Shown: piece by piece, positions 50,051-59,769 of the stretch
How positions within the stretch are numbered: position 1 is the first letter of the stretch
How the letters are laid out: the number at the start of each line of letters is the position of its first letter
The notes under the pieces: generated by a model
Databases searched by the model: none
Told to the model about the DNA's origin: nothing
Seen by the model: the letters and a program-made list of their open reading frames with translations, nothing else
Program-made: the position numbers and the translations under genes
Origin: Hymenobacter elongatus
GTDB taxonomy: Bacteria > Bacteroidota > Bacteroidia > Cytophagales > Hymenobacteraceae
Direction: 5' to 3'
DNA length: 64,000 bases
Assembly: GCF_004745955.1 (NCBI RefSeq)
Contig: NZ_SRLD01000020.1
Location: 1-64,000 of the forward strand

Positions 50051-51709
50051 ATGATCTTACCCCTACTCCGCGTACTACCCCTGGCCCTTAGCAGCCTATT
50101 GCTACCCCATTCCGCTCCCGCCCAGAACCTGACGGTGCCTAAACAAGTAGCCAAGGCGATGCGCCAGGTGAAACCCAACGACCTCAAGGCTCATATTCGC
50201 TACCTGGCCGACGACCGGCTGTTGGGCCGCCAGCCCGGCACGCCCGGCTACCAAATGGCGGTAGACTACGTCACTCAGCAGCTCAAAATGCTGGGCGTGG
50301 AGCCCGCTGGCGACGCGGGCACTTTCGTGCAGCGCGTGCGGCTGCGCAAAGCTTTCAGCAGTATAGCTACCACTTCTTTTCTGCTGCGCCCCAGCGCTGG
50401 CACGGCCGTGCCGCTGGCGGCGGGCGCGGAGTACGTATTCTACCCCAATCCCGCAATACCCAGCGTCGCGGTAGAGGCTCCACTGGTGTTTGCTGGCTAC
50501 GGCATCAGCGCCCCCGAACTGAGCTATGACGACTACACGGGCCTCGACGCGAAGGGCAAAATAGTGGTAGTGCTGCGCGGGGCCCCGCAGGCATTTCCGT
50601 CTACCGTGGCGGCGGCTAGTCAGGATGTGCTGGCTCTTCTGCAGAACGCGGCCCGCCACGGGGCCGTGGGCGTGCTGCTGGCTTCGCGTACGCCGGCGGC
50701 GGCCTTGCCGAATTTCCGGCAGGGCGTGTTCAGCGTGCTGGGCCCCGATGGCAAAGTCGCCGCTTCGCGCACCTATGCGCCCGGCGCGGACCTTACGCTG
50801 CTGGGGGCCGTAAGTGCCAGCACCCTACAAACCCTACTGCGGGGCGCGGCAGCCGATACCAGCACCACGTTCGCGGCCTTGCGGGCGGGCCAGCCGGCGT
50901 CGGTAGCGCTACCCGCGAGCATGAAGGCCACCAACATATCGACCTACCAGGAAGTGGACAGCTACAATGTGGTAGGCAGAATAACAGGCTCGGATGCACG
51001 GCTGCGCGACGAATATGTGGTGCACAGCGCCCACCTCGACCACCTGGGCGTGGGTGTGCCGGTAAAAGGCGACTCCATCTACAACGGGGCCCACGACAAC
51101 GCGTCGGGAGTGGCCAGCGTGCTGGAAATTGCCCGGATCTACTCCCAGCTTCCGCAGAAGCCCAAACGCTCGGTGCTGCTCGTGCTCCAGACCGGAGAAG
51201 AGCTGGGCTTGCTGGGTTCGGCCTTTTTCGCGGCCCAGCCCACGGTTCCGAAGGGAAAGATAGTGGCCGACATTAATACCGATATGCCCACTATTATTGC
51301 GCCCCTGCTGTCGGTGGTAGCGCTGGGGGGGCAACATTCCAGCCTGCTGGAGCCCACCACGCGGGCGGCCGCCTACCTGGGCCTGAGCGTGGAGGCCGAC
51401 CCCGAGCCGGAGCAAAACCGCTTCATCCGCTCCGACCAGTACAGCTTCGTAACCCAGGGAATTCCGGCCCTGCACATCAAATACGGCAACAAAACCGCCG
51501 ACGGCAAAAACGACTTCAGCAAAACCGTGCAGGCGTGGCGCACCGCCACCTACCACAAGCCCCAGGACGACATCAACGGCACCTTCGACTTTGAAGCAGG
51601 CAAAAAATACGTGCAGCTCAATTTTCTGATCGGCTACCAGGTGGCCCAGGCCGAGCAGCGCCCCACCTGGAATGCGGGCGACTTTTTCGGTAGCCGGTTC
51701 GGGAAGTAA
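50051..51709 (+). CDS. M28-family exopeptidase with PA domain, exported
   Basis: 552 residues. A signal peptide (ILPLLRVLPLALSSLLLPHSAPAQ) is followed by the N-terminal part of M28, an inserted protease-associated domain at about 140-260, and the di-zinc core. Metal-binding and catalytic residues are in HSAHLDHLG, GAHDNASG, QTGEELGLLGS and ADINTD; the last ligand region is RSDQYSFVTQGIPAL, with Gln where many relatives have His. It removes N-terminal amino acids from peptides outside the inner membrane. The gap before it (49582-50050) holds no gene. Confidence 0.9.
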   Translation: MILPLLRVLPLALSSLLLPHSAPAQNLTVPKQVAKAMRQVKPNDLKAHIRYLADDRLLGRQPGTPGYQMAVDYVTQQLKMLGVEPAGDAGTFVQRVRLRKAFSSIATTSFLLRPSAGTAVPLAAGAEYVFYPNPAIPSVAVEAPLVFAGYGISAPELSYDDYTGLDAKGKIVVVLRGAPQAFPSTVAAASQDVLALLQNAARHGAVGVLLASRTPAAALPNFRQGVFSVLGPDGKVAASRTYAPGADLTLLGAVSASTLQTLLRGAAADTSTTFAALRAGQPASVALPASMKATNISTYQEVDSYNVVGRITGSDARLRDEYVVHSAHLDHLGVGVPVKGDSIYNGAHDNASGVASVLEIARIYSQLPQKPKRSVLLVLQTGEELGLLGSAFFAAQPTVPKGKIVADINTDMPTIIAPLLSVVALGGQHSSLLEPTTRAAAYLGLSVEADPEPEQNRFIRSDQYSFVTQGIPALHIKYGNKTADGKNDFSKTVQAWRTATYHKPQDDINGTFDFEAGKKYVQLNFLIGYQVAQAEQRPTWNAGDFFGSRFGK

Positions 51710-51797
51710 AGCAGCGGCTTAGCAGAAAGCATCTGTAGCTACTGTCATCCTGAGCCCTGCGAAGGACCTTCCTCGCCTATCCCACGGAAGCTCTTCC

Positions 51798-51848
51798 CAA
51801 CGCACAAAAGCCCTCTGCCACGCCGGTGGCAAAGGGCTTTTGTGCGTT
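51798..51848. terminator. Long hairpin terminator after the M28 gene
   Basis: A stem of about 23 bp with one mismatch and one bulge and loop GCCG; AAAAGCCCT / AGGGCTTTT in the middle of the arms. Probably bidirectional, between the M28 gene and the convergent small gene at 51969. Confidence 0.75.
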
Positions 51849-51968
51849 GAACTGACCGAATCACTCAGTGGAGGAAGATCTTTCGCTTTGCGTACGCCAA
51901 ATAAAGGATGACAAACGAGAAAGAAGAAGAAGAAGAAGCGGAACAAGCGGAAGAAACAAAACCGCCCC

Positions 51969-52211
51969 TCACACCTCCGGCAACCAGATGTCTTCCAGGT
52001 AGGCACTCAGGCCGTGGGAATGCTGAAACAGATGGATGAACAAGATATGCTCGTCGCCTGTGCCGCGCCAGATTTCGGCGTAAAAATCGCCTAGCGCATA
52101 CAGATGCAGCTGGAAGCTGTCCTGCATCCGGTCGGACAGGAAATGCCCGCACTGACGCAGCACGTCGGCTTGCTGGCCCATTGGCAGACATTTGAAAACG
52201 GTAAGACGCAT
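51969..52211 (-). CDS. Small conserved-looking hypothetical protein
   Basis: 80 residues from the ATG at 52211 (MRLTVFKCLPMGQQADVLRQCG); the body LHLYALGDFYAEIWRGTGDEHILFIHLFQHSHGLSAYLEDIWLP looks like a real small alpha/beta protein, with three aromatic-rich strands. No family recognised. It is divergent from the carrier gene at 52346 and ends 120 bases from the M28 terminator. Confidence 0.65.
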   Translation of the reverse strand: MRLTVFKCLPMGQQADVLRQCGHFLSDRMQDSFQLHLYALGDFYAEIWRGTGDEHILFIHLFQHSHGLSAYLEDIWLPEV

Positions 52212-52345
52212 AAGCGGAAACACAACCGGCCGCACGAAAGCCGGGTTCCAGGGGCCGGCACTTCTGCGGAAAGTTCGGCAACACTGCGCGGATAACTTCT
52301 ATTTTTCCCGGATTATTGCCCGCTCGTTCACCTCTCCCACCGTTG

Positions 52346-53692
52346 ATGAAGACCCTCCGCTTTCCCCATCCGCTCGTCTTGCTGACCGGGTTTATTCTGC
52401 TGGCCGCGCTGCTTAGCTATGTGTTGCCCGCCGGCGAGTTTGCCCGTCAGGCCGATGCCCTCACCGGCCGCGACGTAGTGGTGCCGGGCTCCTACCACCG
52501 CGTGCCCGCCACGCCCGTCACGCTGCTCCAGGCCCTGGTCGATATTCCGAAGGGCATGGCCGACGCGGCCGGTGTCATTTTCTTCGTCTTTCTGACCGGT
52601 GGCGCTTTCACCGTAGTCGACCAGACCGGGGCCCTGCGCCGGGGCGTCGACTGGCTATTGGTGAAGCTGCGGGGCCGGGAAGTGCTGGTCATTCCCATTA
52701 TTTCCCTGCTCTTCGCCACCATGGGCGCGCTGGAAAACATGCAGGAAGAAATTATTCCGCTGGTGCCGGTGCTACTGGTCCTGATGCGCCGCCTGGGCTA
52801 CCCGCTCATTACGGCGGCAGCCGTCAGCATCGGGGCCGCTGCCGTGGGGGCTTCGTTTAGCCCGCTCAACCCGTTTCAGGTGGGCATCGCCCAGAAGCTG
52901 GCCCAGCTGCCGCTGCTGTCGGGCGCGGGGTTCCGGCTGGTGTTTCTGGCCCTGGCCCTGGTGCTCTGGATTGGGGGCACGATGCGCTACGCGGCCAAAA
53001 ACCGGGTAGTGCCCGAGCTGACAGCCGACGATGAAACCACTGCCGCCGGAGCCGGCCGCCAGGGTATTGTGCTGTTGCTGCTGCTGCTCACTTTCGCCGC
53101 TTTCACCTACGGCGTGCTGAATCTGGGGTGGGAATTTGAGCAAATGGGCGCATTATTTTTCGTGCTGGGCGTGCTGGCGGGCCTCATTGGCGGCCTGGGC
53201 CTCAACGGCACCGCCGACGCCTTCATTACCGGTTTCCGCGACCTGGCGTTTTCGGCGCTCCTTATCGGCTTTGCCCGCGCCATATTCGTGGTGCTGGAGC
53301 AGGGCCACATCGTCGATACCATCGTCAATGGCTTGTCGGCCCCGCTGGCCCAGCTGCCCGTTACGCTTTCGGCCCTGAGCATGATAGGCGTGCACACGGC
53401 GCTGCACCTGCCCGTGCCCAGCGTGAGCGGCCAGGCGGTACTCACCATGCCCATTCTCACGCCCCTCTCCGATTTGCTGGGCTTGCCGCGCCAGGTTACG
53501 GTGCTGGCTTACCAGTACGGGGCGGGCCTCTGCGAAATCATTACGCCGACTAACGGTGCTCTGGTGGCCATTGTGGCCGCCTGCGGGGTGCGCTTCGACC
53601 AGTGGTGGAAGTTCGTGCTGCCGCTCTATCTGGGGCTGCTGGCGCTGGCTGCCGTAGCCGTTATTATCGGGGTAGCTATTGGGCTGGCATAA
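52346..53692 (+). CDS. YfcC-type carrier (C4-dicarboxylate / AbgT-like superfamily)
   Basis: 448 residues with about 11 membrane spans. The start KTLRFPHPLVLLTGFILLAALLSYVLPAGEF, the segment VLVIPIISLLFATMGALENMQEEIIPLVPVLL, GAAAVGASFSPLNPFQVGIAQKLA, and the near-C-terminal hairpin VPSVSGQAVLTMPILTPLSDLLGL with ITPTNGALVAIVAA are those of the YfcC/DcuC-like family. Predicted inner-membrane transporter of a carboxylate or amino-acid-like substrate, specificity unknown. The start at 52346 removes 10 unlikely residues. Terminator at 53787. Confidence 0.88.
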   Translation: MKTLRFPHPLVLLTGFILLAALLSYVLPAGEFARQADALTGRDVVVPGSYHRVPATPVTLLQALVDIPKGMADAAGVIFFVFLTGGAFTVVDQTGALRRGVDWLLVKLRGREVLVIPIISLLFATMGALENMQEEIIPLVPVLLVLMRRLGYPLITAAAVSIGAAAVGASFSPLNPFQVGIAQKLAQLPLLSGAGFRLVFLALALVLWIGGTMRYAAKNRVVPELTADDETTAAGAGRQGIVLLLLLLTFAAFTYGVLNLGWEFEQMGALFFVLGVLAGLIGGLGLNGTADAFITGFRDLAFSALLIGFARAIFVVLEQGHIVDTIVNGLSAPLAQLPVTLSALSMIGVHTALHLPVPSVSGQAVLTMPILTPLSDLLGLPRQVTVLAYQYGAGLCEIITPTNGALVAIVAACGVRFDQWWKFVLPLYLGLLALAAVAVIIGVAIGLA

Positions 53693-53786
53693 AGTCGGAC
53701 TCGTGTCGTTGTGAGCAGCAACGACAGTCCACGCCTCAAGCGGTGTTACTCCATCCCCAGCGGAGTGACCACTGCCTTTGCACTAG

Positions 53787-53820
53787 AAAGCCCTTTCTCG
53801 TTGCGACGGGAAAGGGCTTT
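53787..53820 (+). terminator. Terminator after the YfcC-type gene
   Basis: AAAGCCCTTTC / GAAAGGGCTTT (11-bp perfect stem), loop of about 12 bases, T-run after it, about 95 bases downstream of the stop codon. Confidence 0.75.
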
Positions 53821-53890
53821 TCGCTTTATCAGGTTCAGGGCAGGTCGGAAAATGGATTGCTCGCGCTGCTCAAACTGGCCCGCTATTTTT

Positions 53891-54292
53891 CTAGCTAAAC
53901 CGCAGTTCCTCAGCCTCAAAAATCCGCTTTACTTTCCGCTTCTTTTCGACCATCTGAAACCGGGCGCGGTACTGGGCTTCGTCCCAGTACACGTCCGAAA
54001 TCAGGCCCCGGTGCGGGGGGCAGCCGGGCTCCGGGTTGGCTTCCTCCACCACGTCGCCGAAGCTGAACGGGGGTTTTGCGGCCAGCTCCGTGAACAGCTC
54101 CCCGCTGACTTTGAACTGCTGCTCGTCGTAGCGCAGCAGAATCCAGTCATCGGCTTCGTCAATCTTTTCGAACAGCTTGCCCAACGGCTCCAGCCACTCG
54201 AAGGTGCGGCGGTTGGCGGGATGAATGTAGCGGAAGCCGTAGTCGGGCGTCCAGGAATACAGGCCGTAGACAACGGGTTTGGGGCGAGCCAT
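53891..54292 (-). CDS. Hypothetical protein
   Basis: 133 residues from the ATG at 54292 (MARPKPVVYGLYSWTPDYGFRYIHPANRRTFEWLEPLGKLFE). Soluble, aromatic-rich, with a C-terminal basic segment (MVEKKRKVKRIF). It resembles short conserved proteins of this phylum with an IHPANRR..E..EP.GK block, but no function is known to me. The open frame extends 29 codons upstream without protein-like character. Confidence 0.65.
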   Translation of the reverse strand: MARPKPVVYGLYSWTPDYGFRYIHPANRRTFEWLEPLGKLFEKIDEADDWILLRYDEQQFKVSGELFTELAAKPPFSFGDVVEEANPEPGCPPHRGLISDVYWDEAQYRARFQMVEKKRKVKRIFEAEELRFS

Positions 54293-54853
54293 GTAAGCGA
54301 AATTAGGGAATGAGAGCCCACAAGTGAGCTTCGGACAAGATGCCGACACTACACGTGACGTGTCGGGAATCAACAACAAAACTCCGCTAATTATTCCCTG
54401 AAATCAACCATTGCCCCCCGAAAAGCAGCACACTACTCGTGCGGCCGGGCCTGAGCCGGAAAAAAACAGCCCTATTGATTCGGCTTGGGTTGGCTTGCTT
54501 CTATTGCCACATATCCGCCCCCGATTATACCTATGCGCTGGCTCCGGTGACGACTGCCGCGCCACTTATCAGCCGAATCAGTGCCGGGGCAATGCGGGCC
54601 AGCGCCTTGCCCCGCTGCTGCCGCGCATGCCGTTGGCCCCAAATTGTACTCTGTTCAGGCAGGACAGCGGAGGAGCTCGTGAGCCACCAGCCCGAAAGCT
54701 TCGCTCATTTCCGTAGTGAGGGCGCAACGGCTGGCGCAGAGTTTTCCTGTTCAGGTTCAATGGGTTTGGCCCCTGAGTATAACCCCGTTGCTATATAATC
54801 AGTTAGTAGCCCGACGCAGCCCCGAATTTGGGCCACCTTACCTACTGCTCTCC
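54293..54853. other. Intergenic region without a recognisable gene
   Basis: Several short open frames run here on the plus strand, but none has a homology-like composition, a signal peptide or a plausible start. No hairpin repeat of the kinds found elsewhere is visible either. It presumably carries the promoters of the divergent genes at 54292 and 54854. Confidence 0.5.
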
Positions 54854-56677
54854 ATGCCTAACTCCGACCTGTCTAACACCCTCATTCCGCACGCCGGCAT
54901 GGGCGCCATTCCGCACGCCGCCGGCACCACTTTCCGGGTGTGGGCTCCCCATGCCGATGCCGTGTCCGTCGTGGGCCCCTTCAACGACTGGAATAGCACC
55001 ACGCACCCCCTCACCCACGAAGCCGATGGCTACTGGGCCGCCGATATTGCCGGCCTCACGTCCGGCACCGAGTACAAGTTCTGGCTTCGCAACGGCGAGG
55101 CGGAGCTGACCCGCCACGACCCCTACGCCCGCGAAGTGACGCACTCGGCCGGCAGCTCGGTAGTACCCAACCACGAGTTCGACTGGTCCGACGACCACTT
55201 TGAGATGCCCGCCTGGAATGAGCTCGTCATCTACGAGCTACACGTGGGCACCTTCAACGCGCCGGACCCTGAGCGGCCCGGCACTTTCCTCGACGTAGTA
55301 GCCAAGTTGGGCTACCTACGCGATTTGGGCATCAATGCGCTTGAGATTATGCCGCCCACCGAGTTTCCGGGCGGGCGCAGCTGGGGCTACAACCCCGCCC
55401 ATCCATTTGCCCTCGAAACCGATTATGGCGGCCCCCAGGCTTTCAAGGAGCTCGTCAAGCAGGCGCACCGCCACGGCATTGCCATTATTCTGGATGTGGT
55501 TTACAACCATTTCGGCCCCGGCGACCTGGACCTCTGGCAGTTCGACGGCTGGGCCGAAAACGACGGCGGCGGTATCTACTTCTACAACGACTGGCGCGCC
55601 GAAACGCCCTGGGGCCACAACCGGCCCGACTACAGCCGCGACGAGGTGCGCCGCTACATCCGCGACAATGCCCTTATGTGGCTCGAAGACTACCGCGTGG
55701 ATGGCCTGCGCTGCGACTCGATTTCCCACATCCGCAACGTGCACGGCAGCACCGACACGGCCCACGACTTACCCGAGGGCTGGAGCCTGATGAAGTGGAT
55801 CAACGAAGAAATTCAGGCCACGATGCCCTGGAAAATCACCATTGCGGAGGATTTGCTGGGCAACGAGTACATCACCCGCCCCACCGATCAGGAGGGCCAG
55901 GGCTTTGGGGCGCAGTGGGACGCGGCCTTCGTCAACATCATCCGCGACGCCCTCACCACTCCCCACGACGCCGACCGCAACCTGGTAGCCGTAGCCGAAA
56001 CCCTGACCCAGACCTACAACGGCGACGCTTTTCAGCGCATCATCTACACCGAGTCGCACGACGAAGTAGCGAATGGCAAGTCGCGGGTGCCGGAGGAAAT
56101 CATGCCGGGCGAGGCTGCCTCGTGGTTTCCAAAGAAGCGCGCCACGCTCGGGGCCACGCTCGTGTTTACCGCGCCCGGCATTCCGATGCTGTTTCAGGGG
56201 CAGGAATTTCTGGCCGACGGCTACTTCTCCGACGACCAGCCGCTGAACTGGGACTATGCCGCTCATCACCCCGGCCTGGTGCAGCTCTACCGCGACCTTA
56301 TTCGGCTGCGCCGCAACCTCGACGGCCACACCCGTGGCTTGCTGGGCCAGCACCTGGCCGTGTCTCACCTCAACGATACCGACAAGGTTCTGGCTTTCCG
56401 CCGCTGGGCCGATACCGACGGCGGCCCCGGCGACACGACCATCATCGTGGCCAACTTTGCCGACCAGACGCATCTGGCCTACACCATCGGCCTGCCGGCC
56501 GGGGGCCACTGGCGGGTGCGTTTCAACAGCGACTGGCAGGGCTACGATGACGAGTTTGGCAACTTCGAAAGCGTAGACACCCAGGCCGAAGAAGGCGAGT
56601 ATGATGGACTGCCTTTCCACGCCTCGTTCGGGCTGGCACCCTACTCCGTGCTCATTATTTCGCAGGAAGCTGGCTAA
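54854..56677 (+). CDS. GH13 alpha-glucan enzyme with CBM48 (GlgB / trehalohydrolase-like)
   Basis: 607 residues. The CBM48 domain at about 15-110 (FRVWAPHADAVSVVGPFNDW) precedes a GH13 barrel: GINALEIMPPTEFPGGRSWGYNP, DVVYNHFGPGDLD, the nucleophile Asp in GLRCDSISHIRN (VDGLRCD), the acid/base Glu in ITIAEDLLGNEY, and the third Asp in YTESHDEVANG. The all-beta C-terminal domain is present. A glycogen-branching role is suggested by the GT3 glycogen synthase gene that follows; malto-oligosyltrehalose trehalohydrolase has a similar layout and cannot be excluded. The start at 54854 gives MPNSDLSNTLIPHAGMGAI. Confidence 0.87.
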   Translation: MPNSDLSNTLIPHAGMGAIPHAAGTTFRVWAPHADAVSVVGPFNDWNSTTHPLTHEADGYWAADIAGLTSGTEYKFWLRNGEAELTRHDPYAREVTHSAGSSVVPNHEFDWSDDHFEMPAWNELVIYELHVGTFNAPDPERPGTFLDVVAKLGYLRDLGINALEIMPPTEFPGGRSWGYNPAHPFALETDYGGPQAFKELVKQAHRHGIAIILDVVYNHFGPGDLDLWQFDGWAENDGGGIYFYNDWRAETPWGHNRPDYSRDEVRRYIRDNALMWLEDYRVDGLRCDSISHIRNVHGSTDTAHDLPEGWSLMKWINEEIQATMPWKITIAEDLLGNEYITRPTDQEGQGFGAQWDAAFVNIIRDALTTPHDADRNLVAVAETLTQTYNGDAFQRIIYTESHDEVANGKSRVPEEIMPGEAASWFPKKRATLGATLVFTAPGIPMLFQGQEFLADGYFSDDQPLNWDYAAHHPGLVQLYRDLIRLRRNLDGHTRGLLGQHLAVSHLNDTDKVLAFRRWADTDGGPGDTTIIVANFADQTHLAYTIGLPAGGHWRVRFNSDWQGYDDEFGNFESVDTQAEEGEYDGLPFHASFGLAPYSVLIISQEAG

Positions 56678-56718
56678 GAAGCAGTTTCATACAGCTTTTC
56701 GCCGCAGCGTCCGGCTTG

Positions 56719-56809
56719 CAGTAGCGCGAGCTTTGTAGCGTGCGTGCCAGAACGATTCATCTCCCCGATAGTCATTTTGGCACGCGCGCTACAAAGTTCG
56801 CGCTACTGC
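56719..56809. repeat. Long hairpin repeat between the two glycogen genes
   Basis: GCAGTAGCGCGAGCTTTGTAGC at the left pairs with GCTACAAAGTTCGCGCTACTGC at the right, plus GTGCCA / TGGCAC nearer the loop. A different sequence family from the GTCATGCTGAGC hairpins. Confidence 0.65.
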
Positions 56810-56888
56810 GTTGGAAACCTCTGAAAATACAGTTAGAAATGCCGGCAAGGCGTATATCTTGCCGGCACTCCACGTTAAAACCCGCTTC

Positions 56889-58733
56889 ATGCAAGCTCCG
56901 CTCCCCACTCCCGAAGCCATTTCGCCCGATGCCCTGCTGGTGGAAGTGGCCTGGGAAGTCTGCAATCAGGTTGGCGGTATTTATACCGTTATCCGCTCGA
57001 AAGTGCCCGCTACCGTGCTGGGCTGGGACGACCGGTACTGTCTGCTGGGTCCCTACTTTGCCCAGCAGGCTCAGAGCGAGTTTGAGCCCTTGGAAGACTA
57101 CGCCTTCGACCAGCTGCCCGCCGCCGACCCGTTTGCCGCCGCCGTTCGCCAGATGCGGGCCCAGGGCTACGAAGTGCATTACGGCCACTGGCTTGTTACG
57201 GGCAAGCCCCGCGTGGTGCTCATCAACCCCTACCAGGCCTACGACCAGCTGGGCCAGATCAAGGCCGACCTCTGGACGTACCACGGCATCCCAACGCCCG
57301 ACAACGACGACTTACTGCACCAGGTGGAAGCGTTTGGGCACCAGGCCAAGCACTTTCTGCAGCTGCTGGCTACCGCCATTGTGCCGCCCAACCGCATCAT
57401 TGCCCATTTTCACGAGTGGATGACGGGCGTGGCCATTCCCGACCTGCGCCGCGAGCAGGTGCCGGTACACATCGTCTTTACGACGCACGCCACGCTGCTG
57501 GGCCGCTACCTGGCCATGAACGACCCCAACTTCTACGACCACCTCATGCAGGTGAACTGGGCAGCGGAGGCCGTGCGTTTCAACATCGAGACGGCCGTGC
57601 GCATCGAGCGGGCCGCCGCCCATGGCTCCCACGTCTTCACCACCGTGAGCGAGCTGACCGTGCGCGAGTGCATCTACCTGCTCGACCGGATTCCGGACGC
57701 GGTGCTGCCCAACGGGCTGAATATTGAGCGGTTTGTGGCGCTGCACGAGTTTCAGAATCTGCACCAGCTCTACAAGTCCAAGATTCACGAGTTCGTGATG
57801 GCGCACTTCTTCCAGAGCTACTCATTTGATCTGGACAATACGCTCTACCTGTTTACCTCCGGCCGCTACGAATACCACAACAAGGGCTTCGACCTGACGC
57901 TCGAAGCCCTGGCCCGCCTTAACTACCGCTTGCAGCAAAGCGGTCTGGAAGGCCAGGTGGTCATGTTTTTCATCACCAAGCGCCCCTTTCACAGCATCAA
58001 TCCACAGGTACTCCAAAGCCGCGCCATCCTGGATGAAGTGCAGGAAACCTGCGAGGCCATCGAGCGGCAGGTAGGCGAGCGGCTGTTCTACGCCGCCGCC
58101 GCCGGCACCGACCACCGCCTCCCCGACCTGGGCAGCATGGTAGACGACTACTGGAAGCTGCGCTACCGCCGCACGCTGCAAAGCTGGAAAACCACGAGCC
58201 TGCCGCCCGTCATCACCCACAACCTGGTGGACGATGCCAACGACGATATCCTGAACTTCCTGCGCCGCTCCAACCTCGTCAACAACCAGCACGACCGGGT
58301 CAAAATCGTGTACCACCCCGATTTCGTATCGCCGACGTCGCCGCTGTTTGGCATGGAGTACGGCCAGTTTGTGCGCGGCTGCCACCTGGGTATTTTCCCC
58401 AGCTACTATGAGCCCTGGGGCTACACGCCGCTGGAGTGCGTGGCCCGCGGCGTACCGGCTATCACCTCCGACCTTTCCGGCTTCGGCGACTATGTGATGC
58501 AAACCGTCCCCGACCACGAGGAAAAAGGCATTTACGTGGTGAAGCGGCAGGAAAAGAGCTTTGATGAGTCGGCGGAGGAGCTGACGGAGATGCTCTGGCA
58601 ATTCGTGCAGCTCAACCGGCGCGAGCGAATTATGCAGCGCAACAACGTGGAAAGCTCGGCTGAGCTCTACGACTGGAAAAACCTGCGCGTGCACTACGAC
58701 CGGGCCTACACCCTGGCGCTGGAGCGGGAGTAA
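56889..58733 (+). CDS. GT3-family glycogen synthase (eukaryote-type)
   Basis: 614 residues, far longer than the usual bacterial GlgA (about 480). VEVAWEVCNQVGGIYTVIRSK is the N-terminal GT3 signature; AHFHEWMTGVAIPDLR, VFTTHATLLGRYLA and VLPNGLNIERF follow. GIFPSYYEPWGYTPLECVARGVPAITSDLSGFG holds the two catalytic-site glutamates (E-x7-E). The eukaryotic relatives GYS1/GSY2 extend glycogen using UDP-glucose. The regulatory arginine cluster of the yeast enzyme is not obvious. The start at 56889 (MQAPLPTPEAI) avoids 26 non-homologous codons. Confidence 0.92.
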   Translation: MQAPLPTPEAISPDALLVEVAWEVCNQVGGIYTVIRSKVPATVLGWDDRYCLLGPYFAQQAQSEFEPLEDYAFDQLPAADPFAAAVRQMRAQGYEVHYGHWLVTGKPRVVLINPYQAYDQLGQIKADLWTYHGIPTPDNDDLLHQVEAFGHQAKHFLQLLATAIVPPNRIIAHFHEWMTGVAIPDLRREQVPVHIVFTTHATLLGRYLAMNDPNFYDHLMQVNWAAEAVRFNIETAVRIERAAAHGSHVFTTVSELTVRECIYLLDRIPDAVLPNGLNIERFVALHEFQNLHQLYKSKIHEFVMAHFFQSYSFDLDNTLYLFTSGRYEYHNKGFDLTLEALARLNYRLQQSGLEGQVVMFFITKRPFHSINPQVLQSRAILDEVQETCEAIERQVGERLFYAAAAGTDHRLPDLGSMVDDYWKLRYRRTLQSWKTTSLPPVITHNLVDDANDDILNFLRRSNLVNNQHDRVKIVYHPDFVSPTSPLFGMEYGQFVRGCHLGIFPSYYEPWGYTPLECVARGVPAITSDLSGFGDYVMQTVPDHEEKGIYVVKRQEKSFDESAEELTEMLWQFVQLNRRERIMQRNNVESSAELYDWKNLRVHYDRAYTLALERE

Positions 58734-58836
58734 GGACGACGACTTGCCACCCAGCTGGTTTCCCTCTAGCAAGACTATTGCTCGTCCTGACGTTGCCCAG
58801 CGTTGTTCCGTATCGTTTAATTCATCAATTTAGCCT

Positions 58837-59670
58837 ATGCTCCGTCCGTTGAAGCTTGCGCCCTTTCTGCTCGTGCTGCTACTGGCAGGCACGGCCGTGG
58901 CGCATGAATTTTGGCTGCTGCCGCCCCGTTTTTTCGTGCGGGCCGGTGAGAAGATTAATCTGCACGTGTTCGTGGGCGAAAACTTCACCGGCAGCCGCTG
59001 GTCCGGCAAAAGCAGCCGCCTGACCAGCTTCGTGCACTTTGCACCCGACGACACAATTGACCTGACCAAAATTGCCAGCCAGCGCGATACGCTCAGCACC
59101 AGCGTCGAGCTGATAGAGCCCGGCGTGCATTTGCTTTCGTTCAGCACCAACAATGCCTTTATCGAGCTGAACGCCGATAAATTCAATGCCTACCTGAAGG
59201 AAGACGGCCTGGAGCGCATCGTGGCCCTGCGCCAGCAGCGCGGCGAAACCACCCAGCCCGGCCGCGAGCTGTACCGGCGCTGCGCCAAAACGCTGGTGCA
59301 GGTCGGCCCTACTAGGCTCGACACCGTCAAAACCTACGCCACCGCCACCGGGCAGCCGCTGGAGTTGATTCCGGAGCAAAACCCGTACGGCCTCAAAGCC
59401 GATGCTTCGCTTACCTGTCTGGTTCTCTATAAAGGGCAGCCGCTGCCGGCTGCGCTGGTGCAGGTGTGGCAGCGCAGCCCCGGCCAGCCCACGCAGGTGA
59501 AAAAAATTTACGCTAACAAAAACGGTCGGGTGTTGTTTCGGCTAAACGGAGCGGGCAATTATATGATAAGCACCGTGTACATGGAGCCCGCCACCGACCG
59601 GAAGGCAGCCGACTGGCAGAGTACCTGGGCCACGCTGACGTTCGGAATAGCCGGACGCGGCCCGCAGTAA
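58837..59670 (+). CDS. DUF4198-type exported protein
   Basis: 277 residues. A signal peptide (FLLVLLLAGTAVAHEFWLLPP) is followed by HEFWL, the hallmark N-terminus of the mature DUF4198 domain. AGEKINLHVFVGENF and, near the end, GRVLFRLNGAGNYMISTVYM complete the two-lobed beta architecture. Family members are often found near nickel/cobalt transport, where they are thought to help metal uptake, but here there is no such neighbour. Periplasmic by prediction. Confidence 0.82.
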   Translation: MLRPLKLAPFLLVLLLAGTAVAHEFWLLPPRFFVRAGEKINLHVFVGENFTGSRWSGKSSRLTSFVHFAPDDTIDLTKIASQRDTLSTSVELIEPGVHLLSFSTNNAFIELNADKFNAYLKEDGLERIVALRQQRGETTQPGRELYRRCAKTLVQVGPTRLDTVKTYATATGQPLELIPEQNPYGLKADASLTCLVLYKGQPLPAALVQVWQRSPGQPTQVKKIYANKNGRVLFRLNGAGNYMISTVYMEPATDRKAADWQSTWATLTFGIAGRGPQ

Positions 59671-59708
59671 TTCCTCGGTTTCCCCTATCTTGAATGCCCG
59701 GTGGGCCT

Positions 59709-59739
59709 TCTGTACTGGAACATTTTTTTCTTACCTTCG
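59709..59739 (+). promoter_or_regulatory. Candidate Bacteroidetes-type promoter of the STAS gene
   Basis: TCTG at 59709-59712, 19 bases, then TACCTTCG at 59732-59739. This fits TTTG-N19-TANNTTTG at 10 of 12 positions (counting the two N), 30 bases from the ATG. Confidence 0.4.
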
Positions 59740-59769
59740 CAACTCTATTAAACTCGAACCACCGACGGC

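Noticed and set aside
54411..54798. Short plus-strand frames in the gap before the GH13 gene
   Set aside because: No homology-like sequence, no sensible start site, and the frames overlap each other with similar quality.
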